In this document: positions 33,845-41,929 of the stretch, piece after piece
Layout: each line of letters starts with the position of its first letter
Position numbering within the stretch: position 1 is the first letter of the stretch
NCBI RefSeq assembly: GCF_014324365.1
Contig: NZ_QEIG01000020.1
Coordinates: 1-64,000, forward strand
DNA length: 64,000 nucleotides
Direction: 5' to 3'
Origin: Algoriphagus sp. AK58
Lineage (GTDB): Bacteria > Bacteroidota > Bacteroidia > Cytophagales > Cyclobacteriaceae
The notes under the pieces: generated by a model
The model's database searches: none
What the model was told of the DNA's origin: nothing
What the model saw: the letters and a program-made list of their open reading frames with translations, nothing else
Position numbers and translations under genes: made by a program

Positions 33845-35430
33845 TGCACCTCAATTATCATTTCCTTAAATATCTCGCACCTGCACTTTCCGAAGAGTTC
33901 AAGGACAACTCCATTGTGACCTGTTTTTCTCAGAGCAAAGACGAGTTGATTATTGAGACTAATGGAAAAAAAGGAACACGATTTATCCGGGCACATTTGC
34001 TCCCTCCTCAAGTGTATTTGAGCTTTCCGGTTCAATTTCATCGTGCGAAAAAGAACAGCATAAACCTATTCGAAGAAATCCATGGAGATCGGATTCAATC
34101 CTGTCATGTTTTCTCTTTTGAGCGGGCGTTAAGATTTGATCTTGCCTCCGGTAAAAAGCTGATTTTCAAACTACATGGCAATAGAAGTAATATTTTACTG
34201 GTTTGCCCAGAGGAACCTTACCCAAAAAATCTCTTCAGAAACGAAATCAAAGAAGATAAAACGCTGGATTGGAAAACTCTCGAAAAGCCGCTCGAGCTTA
34301 CCAGGGAACGGTTTGAGTCTTTGGAAGGCAATGCTTCACAGTTTTTGCCCACCTTGGGAGCAATCCCAAGAAACTGGCTGAAAGAGCGCGGATATCCAGA
34401 AGAGGATCTGAGCACCAAATGGAACTTGATGCAGGATTTACTCGATCTGCTGGATGCCCCGCTTTTTTCACTAGTCGAAAAGGAGGGAGAAGTCACGCTG
34501 AGCCTTTTGCCTGAAGCTCATGCCTTTGCCAGCTATTCAGACCCTATAGAAGCCTGCAACGAGCTATTTTACAGAGCTTTGGTGATCGGAAATTTTGAGA
34601 AAGAAAAAAATCAACTGCTCAAATCCTACCAAGAGCAACTCAAAAAAACGATTTCCTACCTTAAAAAATCCTCCGAAAAACTCGAGGAACTGAGATCTTC
34701 CCCTCCTCCATCCCAATTGGCTGATGTAATCATGGCCCATCTGCATGTTTTTTCAATGGGAACCCAAGAGGCCAAACTCCAAAATTTTTATTCAGGAGAA
34801 ACGGTTTTGGTCAAGTTGAAACCCGACCAAAAGCCTCAGGATCTTGCAGCCTCCCTCTACAGGAAATCAAAAAACCGACAGATCGAACTGGACCAGATCG
34901 AAAAGACTATTTCTGCTAAAAAAAGGATTGCTCAAGAACTGGAGGAAAAAATCGCCTCAGTGGAATCCATCCATGACTTCCGAGGACTCAAAGCCTTCCT
35001 GAAACTTCACAAGGAGGACCGACCTTCCCAAAAAGAAGAAACCAGTTTGCCATTTAAGGTTTTTGAATTTGAAGGCTTTACCATTTGGGTGGGCAAATCC
35101 GCCAAGGACAACGATGAGATGCTTAGGGGATTTATTCACAAAGACGATATCTGGCTTCATGCTCGACAAGTACCAGGTTCTCATGTAGTGATCCGTACCA
35201 AGGGGATGCCTGTGGTGCCACAACAGGTTTTGGAGCGGGCAGCAAGTTTGGCCGCATTTTACTCCAAACTCAAAACTGATTCCCTTGCACCAGTCATCTT
35301 CACTGAAGCCAAATACGTGAGAAAGGTGAAAGGAAGTGCTCCCGGTTCGGTTATGGTAGACAGAGAAAAAGTGGTGATGGTTCGTCCCACCGGGCCAGAC
35401 CAAGACACGTATTCCAAAAAGGAAAATTAA
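33844..35430 (+). CDS. NFACT family protein, RqcH-like
   Basis: A 528-residue protein of the NFACT (FpbA/RqcH/Rqc2) family, which binds peptidyl-tRNA-obstructed 50S subunits and directs C-terminal Ala tailing in RqcH. The order is NFACT-N (about 1-190), a short HhH-like linker, coiled-coil segments (about 245-290 and 335-375) and the NFACT-R domain (about 405-515; FIHKDDIWLHARQVPGSHVVIR, VKGSAPGSVMVDREKVV). The expected catalytic Asp-Arg pair of NFACT-N aligns by eye with Glu93-Arg94 (SFERALRF), a conservative change. It starts on the last base of the MBL-hydrolase stop. Alternative: a fibronectin-binding-annotated homologue without tailing activity. Confidence 0.85.
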   Translation: MHLNYHFLKYLAPALSEEFKDNSIVTCFSQSKDELIIETNGKKGTRFIRAHLLPPQVYLSFPVQFHRAKKNSINLFEEIHGDRIQSCHVFSFERALRFDLASGKKLIFKLHGNRSNILLVCPEEPYPKNLFRNEIKEDKTLDWKTLEKPLELTRERFESLEGNASQFLPTLGAIPRNWLKERGYPEEDLSTKWNLMQDLLDLLDAPLFSLVEKEGEVTLSLLPEAHAFASYSDPIEACNELFYRALVIGNFEKEKNQLLKSYQEQLKKTISYLKKSSEKLEELRSSPPPSQLADVIMAHLHVFSMGTQEAKLQNFYSGETVLVKLKPDQKPQDLAASLYRKSKNRQIELDQIEKTISAKKRIAQELEEKIASVESIHDFRGLKAFLKLHKEDRPSQKEETSLPFKVFEFEGFTIWVGKSAKDNDEMLRGFIHKDDIWLHARQVPGSHVVIRTKGMPVVPQQVLERAASLAAFYSKLKTDSLAPVIFTEAKYVRKVKGSAPGSVMVDREKVVMVRPTGPDQDTYSKKEN

Positions 35431-35780
35431 TACCTCTTGGGAGGTGGTGGACCAAGGCTTATTTTTTTGAAACCTTTAAATAAAATTACAGTACCGGCTA
35501 TTCCTGTTGCCCCTCCTACATAAAGTAGTGTTTCTCCCAATTCGGGATTGGTGCCCAACAGCTGGCCTCCGATAATAGTTACCGTATAACCCAAGGTGGC
35601 TACTAAAATCCCGTTTTGAAGTTGCTTTTGAGAATTGTGGAGATTAAGCTTTACCTGATATAGATCTTTTTCCAAAGAGGTCACTGCCCGCTTGAGCGAG
35701 TCATACGAAGGATATTCCTGGGCGGAAAGAGAAATACTAAAAAAAGTTGAAAATACTAATGCTAGTAAACAGACTTTCAT
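35427..35780 (-). CDS. Small exported hypothetical protein with coiled coil
   Basis: A 117-residue protein. Residues 1-20 form a signal peptide (VFSTFFSISLSAQ), followed by a short coiled-coil region (YDSLKRAVTSLEKDLYQVKL, about 23-57), two glycine-rich hydrophobic segments (about 58-77 and 85-104) and a proline-rich tail PPPPKRY. It may sit in the envelope membrane. Its stop overlaps the NFACT stop on the other strand by 4 nt, and it lies 4 nt downstream of the LytTR gene. No family recognised. Confidence 0.65.
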   Translation of the reverse strand: MKVCLLALVFSTFFSISLSAQEYPSYDSLKRAVTSLEKDLYQVKLNLHNSQKQLQNGILVATLGYTVTIIGGQLLGTNPELGETLLYVGGATGIAGTVILFKGFKKISLGPPPPKRY

Positions 35781-35784
35781 TTAC

Positions 35785-36564
35785 TTATTGATTGATCCAC
35801 GACTTGAATTCACTCACTTTTTCTCTGGCTACGATCAGTGCCTCATCAGATTTCACATTGAGCGAAACCAGTAATCGTCCGTTCACATAGGGCCTCATTT
35901 CTACCAGATTTTCCAAATTGATGATTACAGAGCGATTGATCCGGTAAAATTTATTAGGGTCCAACAGGTCCTTTTCCAGTTCATTGAGCGAGTGGTCCAC
36001 GATATGTCTTTGGGAAGATCCTGCTTCGATCAAAAAAGTAATCCCATCCTCTGCATAGAAATAAGCTACAGAATCGGTTGGGATAAAGCAAAGGCGATTC
36101 CCCGAACGGGTGAGAAATCGCTTTTTGAAATTTCTATGATTATATCTGATCAGAAATTCCTCCACATAATCTTTGGAAAGAGGAAGTAATGATTTATTAG
36201 ACAGGGAGATAGAACGGTATTTTTCAAATGCTTTTACCAGGCGCTCCTCCTGAATGGGCTTTAGGATATAATCAATACAATTATGCTCAAAAGACTGTAG
36301 GGCATATTGATCATAGGCTGTGATGAAAATAACCGGGACTTTGATATCCCTTCCTCTGAAAGCAGTAAAGCTCAGTCCATCTGCCAAATGAATATCACAG
36401 AGGATAAGGTCAAAATTCTCTTGGTGTTCTAAGGCCGAACTCAATTCCTTGACAGTTTGAATTGGCTCTTCCAAATTCCACTCAGGAAAGTGCTTTAAAA
36501 TAATGGACTTGATTCTGGCCTGTGCCAAAGGTTCATCTTCAACTAAAAGTAAGTTCTTTGTCAT
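35785..36564 (-). CDS. LytTR-family response regulator
   Basis: A 259-residue LytR/AlgR-type regulator. The receiver (1-120) has VEDEPLAQARI, phospho-aspartate at about 57 (LILCDIHLADG), FITAYDQYALQSFE and DYILKPIQEERL. The LytTR DNA-binding domain (about 150-258) has FLTRSGNRLCFIPTDSVAYFYAEDG and KFYRINRSVIINLENL. Partner is the LytS-type kinase whose gene precedes it and overlaps it by 26 nt. Such pairs in Bacteroidota usually control envelope or colonisation genes; the direct target may be the FAS1 lipoprotein gene upstream, but no binding site was identified. Confidence 0.93.
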   Translation of the reverse strand: MTKNLLLVEDEPLAQARIKSIILKHFPEWNLEEPIQTVKELSSALEHQENFDLILCDIHLADGLSFTAFRGRDIKVPVIFITAYDQYALQSFEHNCIDYILKPIQEERLVKAFEKYRSISLSNKSLLPLSKDYVEEFLIRYNHRNFKKRFLTRSGNRLCFIPTDSVAYFYAEDGITFLIEAGSSQRHIVDHSLNELEKDLLDPNKFYRINRSVIINLENLVEMRPYVNGRLLVSLNVKSDEALIVAREKVSEFKSWINQ

Positions 36565-37561
36565 CGATCAAAGGAAGGTCTACCTGAAAATAATCCGAAG
36601 CGTTTTCGATTCGAATTTCCTGATTTAGAAACCGATATCTGTCCGAAATGTTTTGAAGCCCAATTCCTGTGGAATAATCGACTACCTCTTTATGCTGTTT
36701 TTTATTCCAAATGGTAAGGTGGTTTCTTTCAGAAAAAATCTTTACCTCAAGTGGTTCTCTCTGTGTGAAATAGTTATGCTTTACTACATTTTCCACCAAA
36801 AGCTGCAATACAGCCGGAGGAATAAGAAAATGTTTGGATTGGGGATCAATCCTGAGACTAAATTTAAGAGACTGCTCAAATCTTATGGAAAGCAAGTCAA
36901 TATAGTTTTTCAAAAAATCAAGCTCCTGACTCAGTCTCACCAATTCATTTCCCCGGTTGTTGAGAATATAGCGATAGATCTCGCTGAGCTTTTGGAGGTA
37001 CTTATCAGCAAGATTGACATCTTCATGAATCAATACAGAAAGTGCGCTGAGGTTATTGAAAAAGAAATGGGGATTAAGGTGAGAATTTAGAGACACCAAT
37101 TTGGCCTCGGAAGTGAGTGCTTTGAGTTTTTCGGCTTCTACCGCCTTCTGTTTGAGTTTGACACTGAAATAATAAATCGCATTGACAGAATTGAGAAACA
37201 GATTGATTCTCGAAGTGAATGCGGCAGTCAGTAAGAAGTTTTGAAATGAAAAACTAAAGGGTCCTCCTAGAAGGCTGCCTGAAATCTCCGAAGACAGGAA
37301 AGAAAGCACAAGGACACCAAAAGCGCTCGTCAAAAACTGGACTAACAGCGGGTGTAATTTTTCAAAGGCTGTAAGAATAAATCTTTGAACAAAGAGATTG
37401 ATGGCCCAGACCGTCAAACACAAAATAAGAATCAACAAGAAAAGCGGGCCTGGAGTAAGATTGACTGCAAATAGCCGATCACCATCCAAAAAATAGATGT
37501 TCAGGAAGGAATAGACCCCAAGTCCGGAAGCAAACAAATAATTATACTTGTGATCAAACAT
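36539..37561 (-). CDS. LytS-type membrane sensor histidine kinase
   Basis: A 340-residue kinase with four predicted membrane helices in residues 10-135, no large sensory loop, then a short coiled coil (about 135-155). The kinase domain is of the PF06580 type: HLNPHFFFNNLSALSVLIHED with phospho-histidine at about 165, and HATPase features LQLLVENVVKHNYF and STGIGLQNISDRY. It overlaps the LytTR regulator gene by 26 nt and must form a pair with it. A terminator-like hairpin separates it from the FAS1 gene upstream. Confidence 0.92.
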   Translation of the reverse strand: MFDHKYNYLFASGLGVYSFLNIYFLDGDRLFAVNLTPGPLFLLILILCLTVWAINLFVQRFILTAFEKLHPLLVQFLTSAFGVLVLSFLSSEISGSLLGGPFSFSFQNFLLTAAFTSRINLFLNSVNAIYYFSVKLKQKAVEAEKLKALTSEAKLVSLNSHLNPHFFFNNLSALSVLIHEDVNLADKYLQKLSEIYRYILNNRGNELVRLSQELDFLKNYIDLLSIRFEQSLKFSLRIDPQSKHFLIPPAVLQLLVENVVKHNYFTQREPLEVKIFSERNHLTIWNKKQHKEVVDYSTGIGLQNISDRYRFLNQEIRIENASDYFQVDLPLIDDKELTFS

Positions 37562-37607
37562 CTCGCTCCTCCTCTTCTTTGTTGACTTTCAAGAACCTAT
37601 TAGAATA

Positions 37608-37634
37608 ACAAGGGACAGAAAATCTGTCCCTTGT
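37608..37634 (-). terminator. Intrinsic terminator of the FAS1 lipoprotein gene
   Basis: ACAAGGGACAG (37608-37618) and CTGTCCCTTGT (37624-37634) form a perfect 11-bp stem with a 5-nt loop, 30 nt beyond the stop of the minus-strand FAS1 gene. The following minus-strand sequence is only moderately T-rich. Confidence 0.75.
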
Positions 37635-37663
37635 ATTACTTGTGGTAGTTGGAATTTAAATTA

Positions 37664-39526
37664 TTACAAGGTTGGCAACAGCACCCCGTCGATCACATGC
37701 ACGACCCCATTTTCGATAGCCACATCAGCAGCTACTACATTGAAAGTATTGCCTGCTTTGTCTTTAACAGTCACATTATTGCCAGTTCGGGTTACTGTCA
37801 ACATTTCACCAGCCAGCGTTGGAACCTCCTGTGAACCAGATGCCAAATTGAACGAGAATGCAGTAGCCGGAACCACATGGAAACCAAGCACTTTAGTCAC
37901 AGCCTCAGCCCCCAGCGTGTTGATTAATTCTTGGAGAGAATTCAAATTCAACGCCTGAAGAAGGTTGGTGAATGCCTGGTTGGTCGGAGCAAATACAGTC
38001 ATGGATTGCTGACTCAAAAGGGCGTTGCCCAAACCTGCCGCGTTAACTGCCTGCAACAGAACTGTTAGGTTGGCAGCCTGTGCCGCTTCCACTACATTTG
38101 GAAGGTCAATAGTAGGTAAAAGTACCCTATCGATTACATGGACTACCCCGTTGGAAATAGCCACGTCAGCGGTCACCACATTGGCGGTATTTCCTAAGGC
38201 ATCTCTTACAGTTACTCCATTAGCCGTGCGTGTCACGGTCAACTGCTGTCCAGCTAGCGTGGTAAAGGTATTGGTCGGCTGAAGTTCAAATGAGAAAGCG
38301 GCAGCTGGCACCACATGGAAGCCTAAAACTCGCTGAAGATTGGCAACTCCTCCGATTTTAGCTACTAACTGATTAAGGTTGGCAGCACCGTAAGCCTGCA
38401 ATGCAGCAGTAAAGGCGGCATTAGTAGGAGCAAAAACAGTCATTTGAGGAGTATTAAGAAGAGCATTTCCAAGACCAGCTGCTGTCACCGCATCCAGCAG
38501 AGTGGTCAATCCCGCTGACTGAGCAGCCTGAACCACAGTTGGAAGTCCCAAATTTGGAAGCATCATGCCATTGATCACATGTACCACTCCATTGGCGATT
38601 TCAATATCAGCAGCTACCACTTGAGCCGTTCTACCCAACTGATCTTTTACAGTGACAGTTGTACCTGATTTTTCTACAGTAATGCTCTGCCCTGACAAGG
38701 TCTGGAAAGTATTGGAAGCGGAAAGAGAAGATGAAAGTGCTCTAGCAGGGACAACATGGAATCCTAGCACCTTTTCCAAATTAGCCGGTCCTCCGATTTT
38801 AGTAACCAATTCATTGAGATCACGAGCTCTAAACACCTGCAAGGCTGCAGCAAAGGCCTCGTTTGTAGGAGCGAATACAGTGATGTTTGGTGCGGAAAGA
38901 AGCGCATTAGGCAAACCTGGCACCGCTGTCACAGCTGTAAGTAAGGTAGTAAGGCCAGCCTGAGTTGCTGCTTCCACCAAATTAGGCTTAGGCAACTCAA
39001 TTGAAGGAAGAAGAACCCTATCAATTACATGCACCACGCCATTCTCAATTTGTACGTCAGCCTGGATCACACGGGCCACATTTCCAGCCGCATCGGTCAC
39101 AGTCACTACGCCCGGAGAAGAATTAACTCTCAACTGCTGACCTGCGAGTGTGGTAAAAATATTCGTCTCATTGAGGTTTCTTGAAAAAGCCACCGCAGGA
39201 ACCACATGAAACCCAAGTACCGTCTGCAAATTTTGAGCACCTCCGATTTTGGCAACCAAATCGTTGAGGTCGGTTGCTCTGAAAGCAGTAAGGGCATTGG
39301 CAAAAGCGTCGTTGGTCGGAGCAAAAACAGTGATGGCACCTTGATCCTGCAAGGTAGCCTCAAGACCTGGAATAGCTCTTACCGCAGAAACCAACGTCGT
39401 CAGACCAGCCTCATTGGCTGCCTCAATCAGCGTAGGATAAGGGATTGGACCCTGGTAGTCCTCGCTACAGGAAAGGACCGTAAAAAACAACGACCCCATC
39501 AATAAGAATTTGAACAATTTTGTCAT
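37664..39526 (-). CDS. Fasciclin (FAS1) lipoprotein with four tandem domains
   Basis: A 620-residue lipoprotein; the signal ends in LFFTVLSCSEDYQG (Cys about 20). The rest is four FAS1 domains of about 145 residues each, starting near 30, 180, 330 and 475. Each repeats the H1 motif (variants of TVFAPTNDAFANAL), a central GFHVVPA block, and the H2 region (variants of NGVVHVIDRVLLP). FAS1 domains mediate adhesion and often bind surface polysaccharides or other FAS1 proteins. Domains 3 and 4 resemble each other most (both have VNAAGLGNALL-like segments), pointing to internal duplication. It is a monocistronic gene with its own terminator. Confidence 0.93.
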   Translation of the reverse strand: MTKLFKFLLMGSLFFTVLSCSEDYQGPIPYPTLIEAANEAGLTTLVSAVRAIPGLEATLQDQGAITVFAPTNDAFANALTAFRATDLNDLVAKIGGAQNLQTVLGFHVVPAVAFSRNLNETNIFTTLAGQQLRVNSSPGVVTVTDAAGNVARVIQADVQIENGVVHVIDRVLLPSIELPKPNLVEAATQAGLTTLLTAVTAVPGLPNALLSAPNITVFAPTNEAFAAALQVFRARDLNELVTKIGGPANLEKVLGFHVVPARALSSSLSASNTFQTLSGQSITVEKSGTTVTVKDQLGRTAQVVAADIEIANGVVHVINGMMLPNLGLPTVVQAAQSAGLTTLLDAVTAAGLGNALLNTPQMTVFAPTNAAFTAALQAYGAANLNQLVAKIGGVANLQRVLGFHVVPAAAFSFELQPTNTFTTLAGQQLTVTRTANGVTVRDALGNTANVVTADVAISNGVVHVIDRVLLPTIDLPNVVEAAQAANLTVLLQAVNAAGLGNALLSQQSMTVFAPTNQAFTNLLQALNLNSLQELINTLGAEAVTKVLGFHVVPATAFSFNLASGSQEVPTLAGEMLTVTRTGNNVTVKDKAGNTFNVVAADVAIENGVVHVIDGVLLPTL

Positions 39527-39604
39527 AGTTAAATTGGATTAGTATATCGCATTAACTATGGGATTATTGACTGGATTTGAAGTGAACCATCAACTGTCAA
39601 AAAA

Positions 39605-39632
39605 AAAGGATGAATCGTGAGATTCATCCTTT
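39605..39632 (-). terminator. Intrinsic terminator of pyk
   Basis: AAAGGATGAATC (39605-39616) and GATTCATCCTTT (39621-39632) form a perfect 12-bp stem with a 4-nt loop. On the minus strand it is followed by a run of nine or more T. It lies 23 nt beyond the pyk stop, a textbook intrinsic terminator. Confidence 0.9.
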
Positions 39633-39654
39633 AAACCGTCAAGAAAATAGACGA

Positions 39655-41085
39655 CTAGCTTACCACATGTACCTTTAGCATGTTGGTTTTGCCTTTTTCT
39701 TTCAATGGCATACTGGCGGTATTGATGATGACATCTCCTGTAATCACATGGCCATCATTTTTAAGTGTATTTTCTATATCCTCAAAGGTCTTATCGGTGG
39801 ATACTTGGCTCTCGTAGTAGTAGGCCCTCACTCCCCAAACCAGAGACATTTGAGTGAGTAATTTTTGATTTCTGGTGAAGACAAAAATATTGGCCAAAGG
39901 ACGGTGAGAAGCCAACCTGAATCCAGTAAATCCGGAAGAAGTGATTCCCACTATAGCTTTTGCTCTGACATTTCTTGAAAGACGGGAAGCCATCAAAATG
40001 AGATTATTGCTCAAAAAGGTCACATCATCTTCAGGAATCTTGTAGAGGTTGTGATAGATCTCCGCATTCTGCTCCAAATAGGTAATGATGCTGGTCATGG
40101 CTTTGACTGCATTGATCGGATATTTTCCAGATGCCGTTTCTGCAGAAAGCATTACGGCATCAGCGCCGTCCAATACCGCATTTGCCACATCATTGGTCTC
40201 TGCGCGGGTAGGTCTTGGATTCTGGATCATGCTTTCCATCATCTGGGTGGCAATGATGACAGGCTTGCACGCCATCTTGCATTTTTCCACCATTTTCTTC
40301 TGCCACAGGGGAACGATTTCCATAGGAACTTCTACTCCCAAATCACCTCGAGCTACCATGATGGCGTCTGTAGCTTCAATGATAGAATCGATGTTTTCAA
40401 GGGCCTCGGGCTTTTCGATCTTTGCGACAATTTTGCAATGCTTGCCAGAAGCTTTGATTCGATTTCTCAGGTCATGAATATCCTCTGCAGATCTTACGAA
40501 AGACAAAGCAATCCAATCCACGTCCTGTTCCAAACCGAAATGGAGATCCTCGATATCTTTTTCTGTCAACGAAGGGGCAGATACCTTGGTATTAGGCAAG
40601 TTGATTCCTTTTCTTGATTTCAAAATGCCACCGTGAATGACAGTACAGTTCACATTTTTGCCATCTGTATCATTGACTACTACCTCGAGGTTGCCATCGT
40701 CGATCAGAATATGCTCACCAGGCTGAACATCCTGAGGGAGGTTTTTATAAACCGTACTCACTAATGAAGGGGTGCCTACTACAGGATCATTGGTAATGGT
40801 GATTTTTTCTCCGGGCTTTATCTCTACCCCGTTATTTTCCACTTCACCGACACGGATTTTTGGACCTTGAAGATCCTGCAGAATACCCAAATGGCAATTC
40901 AGTTCTTTATTGACCTGGCGGATGATGGAAATGACTTCTTGGTGAACTTCATGACTTCCATGAGAAAAATTCAAACGAAACACATTTGCACCAGCCAAAG
41001 CCAGGCTCTTGATCATTTCGTAGTTATTTGAGGCAGGGCCTATGGTAGCCAGGATTTTGGTTTTCTTAAAGGGTAAATGGCTCAT
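39655..41085 (-). CDS. pyk: Pyruvate kinase
   Basis: Pyruvate kinase of 476 residues, last step of glycolysis (PEP + ADP to pyruvate + ATP). TKILATIGPASNNYEMI, RLNFSHGSHEVH, the active-site segment IVAKIEKPEALENID with catalytic Lys, MVARGDLGVEVPME and the TRAETNDVANAVLDGADAVMLS block are in place, followed by the C-terminal regulatory domain. It is 7 nt downstream of the IPExxxVDY gene and terminated by the hairpin at 39605-39632. The two are divergent from acpP-fabF-rnc, a synteny I recall as common in Bacteroidota. Confidence 0.96.
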   Translation of the reverse strand: MSHLPFKKTKILATIGPASNNYEMIKSLALAGANVFRLNFSHGSHEVHQEVISIIRQVNKELNCHLGILQDLQGPKIRVGEVENNGVEIKPGEKITITNDPVVGTPSLVSTVYKNLPQDVQPGEHILIDDGNLEVVVNDTDGKNVNCTVIHGGILKSRKGINLPNTKVSAPSLTEKDIEDLHFGLEQDVDWIALSFVRSAEDIHDLRNRIKASGKHCKIVAKIEKPEALENIDSIIEATDAIMVARGDLGVEVPMEIVPLWQKKMVEKCKMACKPVIIATQMMESMIQNPRPTRAETNDVANAVLDGADAVMLSAETASGKYPINAVKAMTSIITYLEQNAEIYHNLYKIPEDDVTFLSNNLILMASRLSRNVRAKAIVGITSSGFTGFRLASHRPLANIFVFTRNQKLLTQMSLVWGVRAYYYESQVSTDKTFEDIENTLKNDGHVITGDVIINTASMPLKEKGKTNMLKVHVVS

Positions 41086-41092
41086 CGGGTTT

Positions 41093-41521
41093 TTAATAAG
41101 ATAATAGGTTTTCTTTTGATTTTAATTTTGAAACGTCAATACGCACCACACTTTGAATATGGGCATTATTGGAGAGGTGATTCACAAATGTAGGAATACT
41201 GAGTTGTTCTGTAAGATCTTTCACTAAAAGGAAATAATCCATATTTCGCAATTCAGGAATCAAATATGCCAATTGCTGAGAAGAATTTAGCGCTTTATTT
41301 TTAAGAAGCTGAATGTATCCGTACGGTAAAGAAAGGAAATATTGGGAAATTTCCAGTCGCGAACTGGATATAAACTCAATTTCCAAATCCTCCACTCTAA
41401 CCAACTCCAGATCCAGGTCACGGTTAATCAACCAGGCCATTTTATAGTCCTTAACAGGGGAAACAAGCCCCAAAAGCTCAAAATCGAAGGTGGGTTCTAC
41501 AAATAATTTGGCCTTCTTCAT
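41093..41521 (-). CDS. IPExxxVDY family protein
   Basis: A 142-residue protein of the family named for an IPExxxVDY motif; here it reads IPELRNMDY at about residues 90-98, with Met in place of Val. Other visible parts are the N-terminal beta-rich region (FDFELLGLVSPVKDYKMAWLINRDLDL) and a helical C-terminus. The family is restricted to Bacteroidota and lacks a known function; its regular place next to pyk suggests a role tied to central metabolism, which is conjecture. First gene of the pyk transcript, with a good -7 box 23 nt before its ATG. Confidence 0.85.
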   Translation of the reverse strand: MKKAKLFVEPTFDFELLGLVSPVKDYKMAWLINRDLDLELVRVEDLEIEFISSSRLEISQYFLSLPYGYIQLLKNKALNSSQQLAYLIPELRNMDYFLLVKDLTEQLSIPTFVNHLSNNAHIQSVVRIDVSKLKSKENLLSY

Positions 41522-41543
41522 CGGGGAAGAAACATGATCAAAA

Positions 41544-41551
41544 CAAAGTTA
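41544..41551 (-). promoter_or_regulatory. Bacteroidota -7 promoter box for IPExxxVDY-pyk
   Basis: On the minus strand the sequence reads TAACTTTG, an exact match to TAnnTTTG, 22 nt before the ATG at 41521. A plain TTG at the -33 distance is not present (TTCG instead), so a very short leader is predicted with modest certainty. Confidence 0.45.
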
Positions 41552-41611
41552 GAAATTAAAACGGAGGCTTACGAACAGACCAATTAAACAAAAATTTACT
41601 TCTGCCTTTTC

Positions 41612-41639
41612 TTTGCCAATTAGGCATTAAATATATTTC
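41612..41639 (+). promoter_or_regulatory. Candidate promoter of acpP-fabF-rnc
   Basis: TTTG (41612-41615) and TATATTTC (41632-41639) have the -33/-7 arrangement, with a spacer of 16 nt, shorter than usual. TATATTTC matches seven of eight positions of the box. The ATG of acpP is at 41674. Confidence 0.3.
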
Positions 41640-41673
41640 TTTGCGGAGTGTTATTAACTAAACTGATCACAAA

Positions 41674-41910
41674 ATGTCTGAAATTGCACAAAAAGTAAAG
41701 GCCATCATTGTAGACAAACTTGGCGTAGAAGAGTCTGAAGTGACTATGGAAGCAAGCTTCACCAATGATCTTGGTGCCGACTCTCTGGACACTGTGGAAT
41801 TGATCATGGAATTCGAAAAAGAATTCAACATTTCTATTCCAGATGACCAAGCAGAACAAATCGGTACTGTAGGCCAAGCCATCACTTACCTGGAGGCTAA
41901 CGTAAAATAA
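41674..41910 (+). CDS. acpP: Acyl carrier protein
   Basis: A 78-residue ACP that carries growing acyl chains on phosphopantetheine. The prosthetic-group serine is in [16 protein letters not shown] (about Ser37), and the acidic helix II is conserved. It is followed by fabF after a 19-nt gap, then rnc, the conserved fatty-acid/RNase III arrangement of many bacteria. Length and sequence are ordinary. Confidence 0.97.
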   Translation: MSEIAQKVKAIIVDKLGVEESEVTMEASFTNDLGADSLDTVELIMEFEKEFNISIPDDQAEQIGTVGQAITYLEANVK

Positions 41911-41929
41911 AACCACCTAAATTCATTAT

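Noticed and set aside
38025..38963. Open frames on the plus strand inside the FAS1 gene
   Set aside because: They repeat with the FAS1 domains and mirror their codon pattern, so they are shadows of the repeat.
40051..40617. A 188-codon open frame on the plus strand inside pyk
   Set aside because: It lies antisense to a fully conserved pyruvate kinase and its translation has no domain or natural start.
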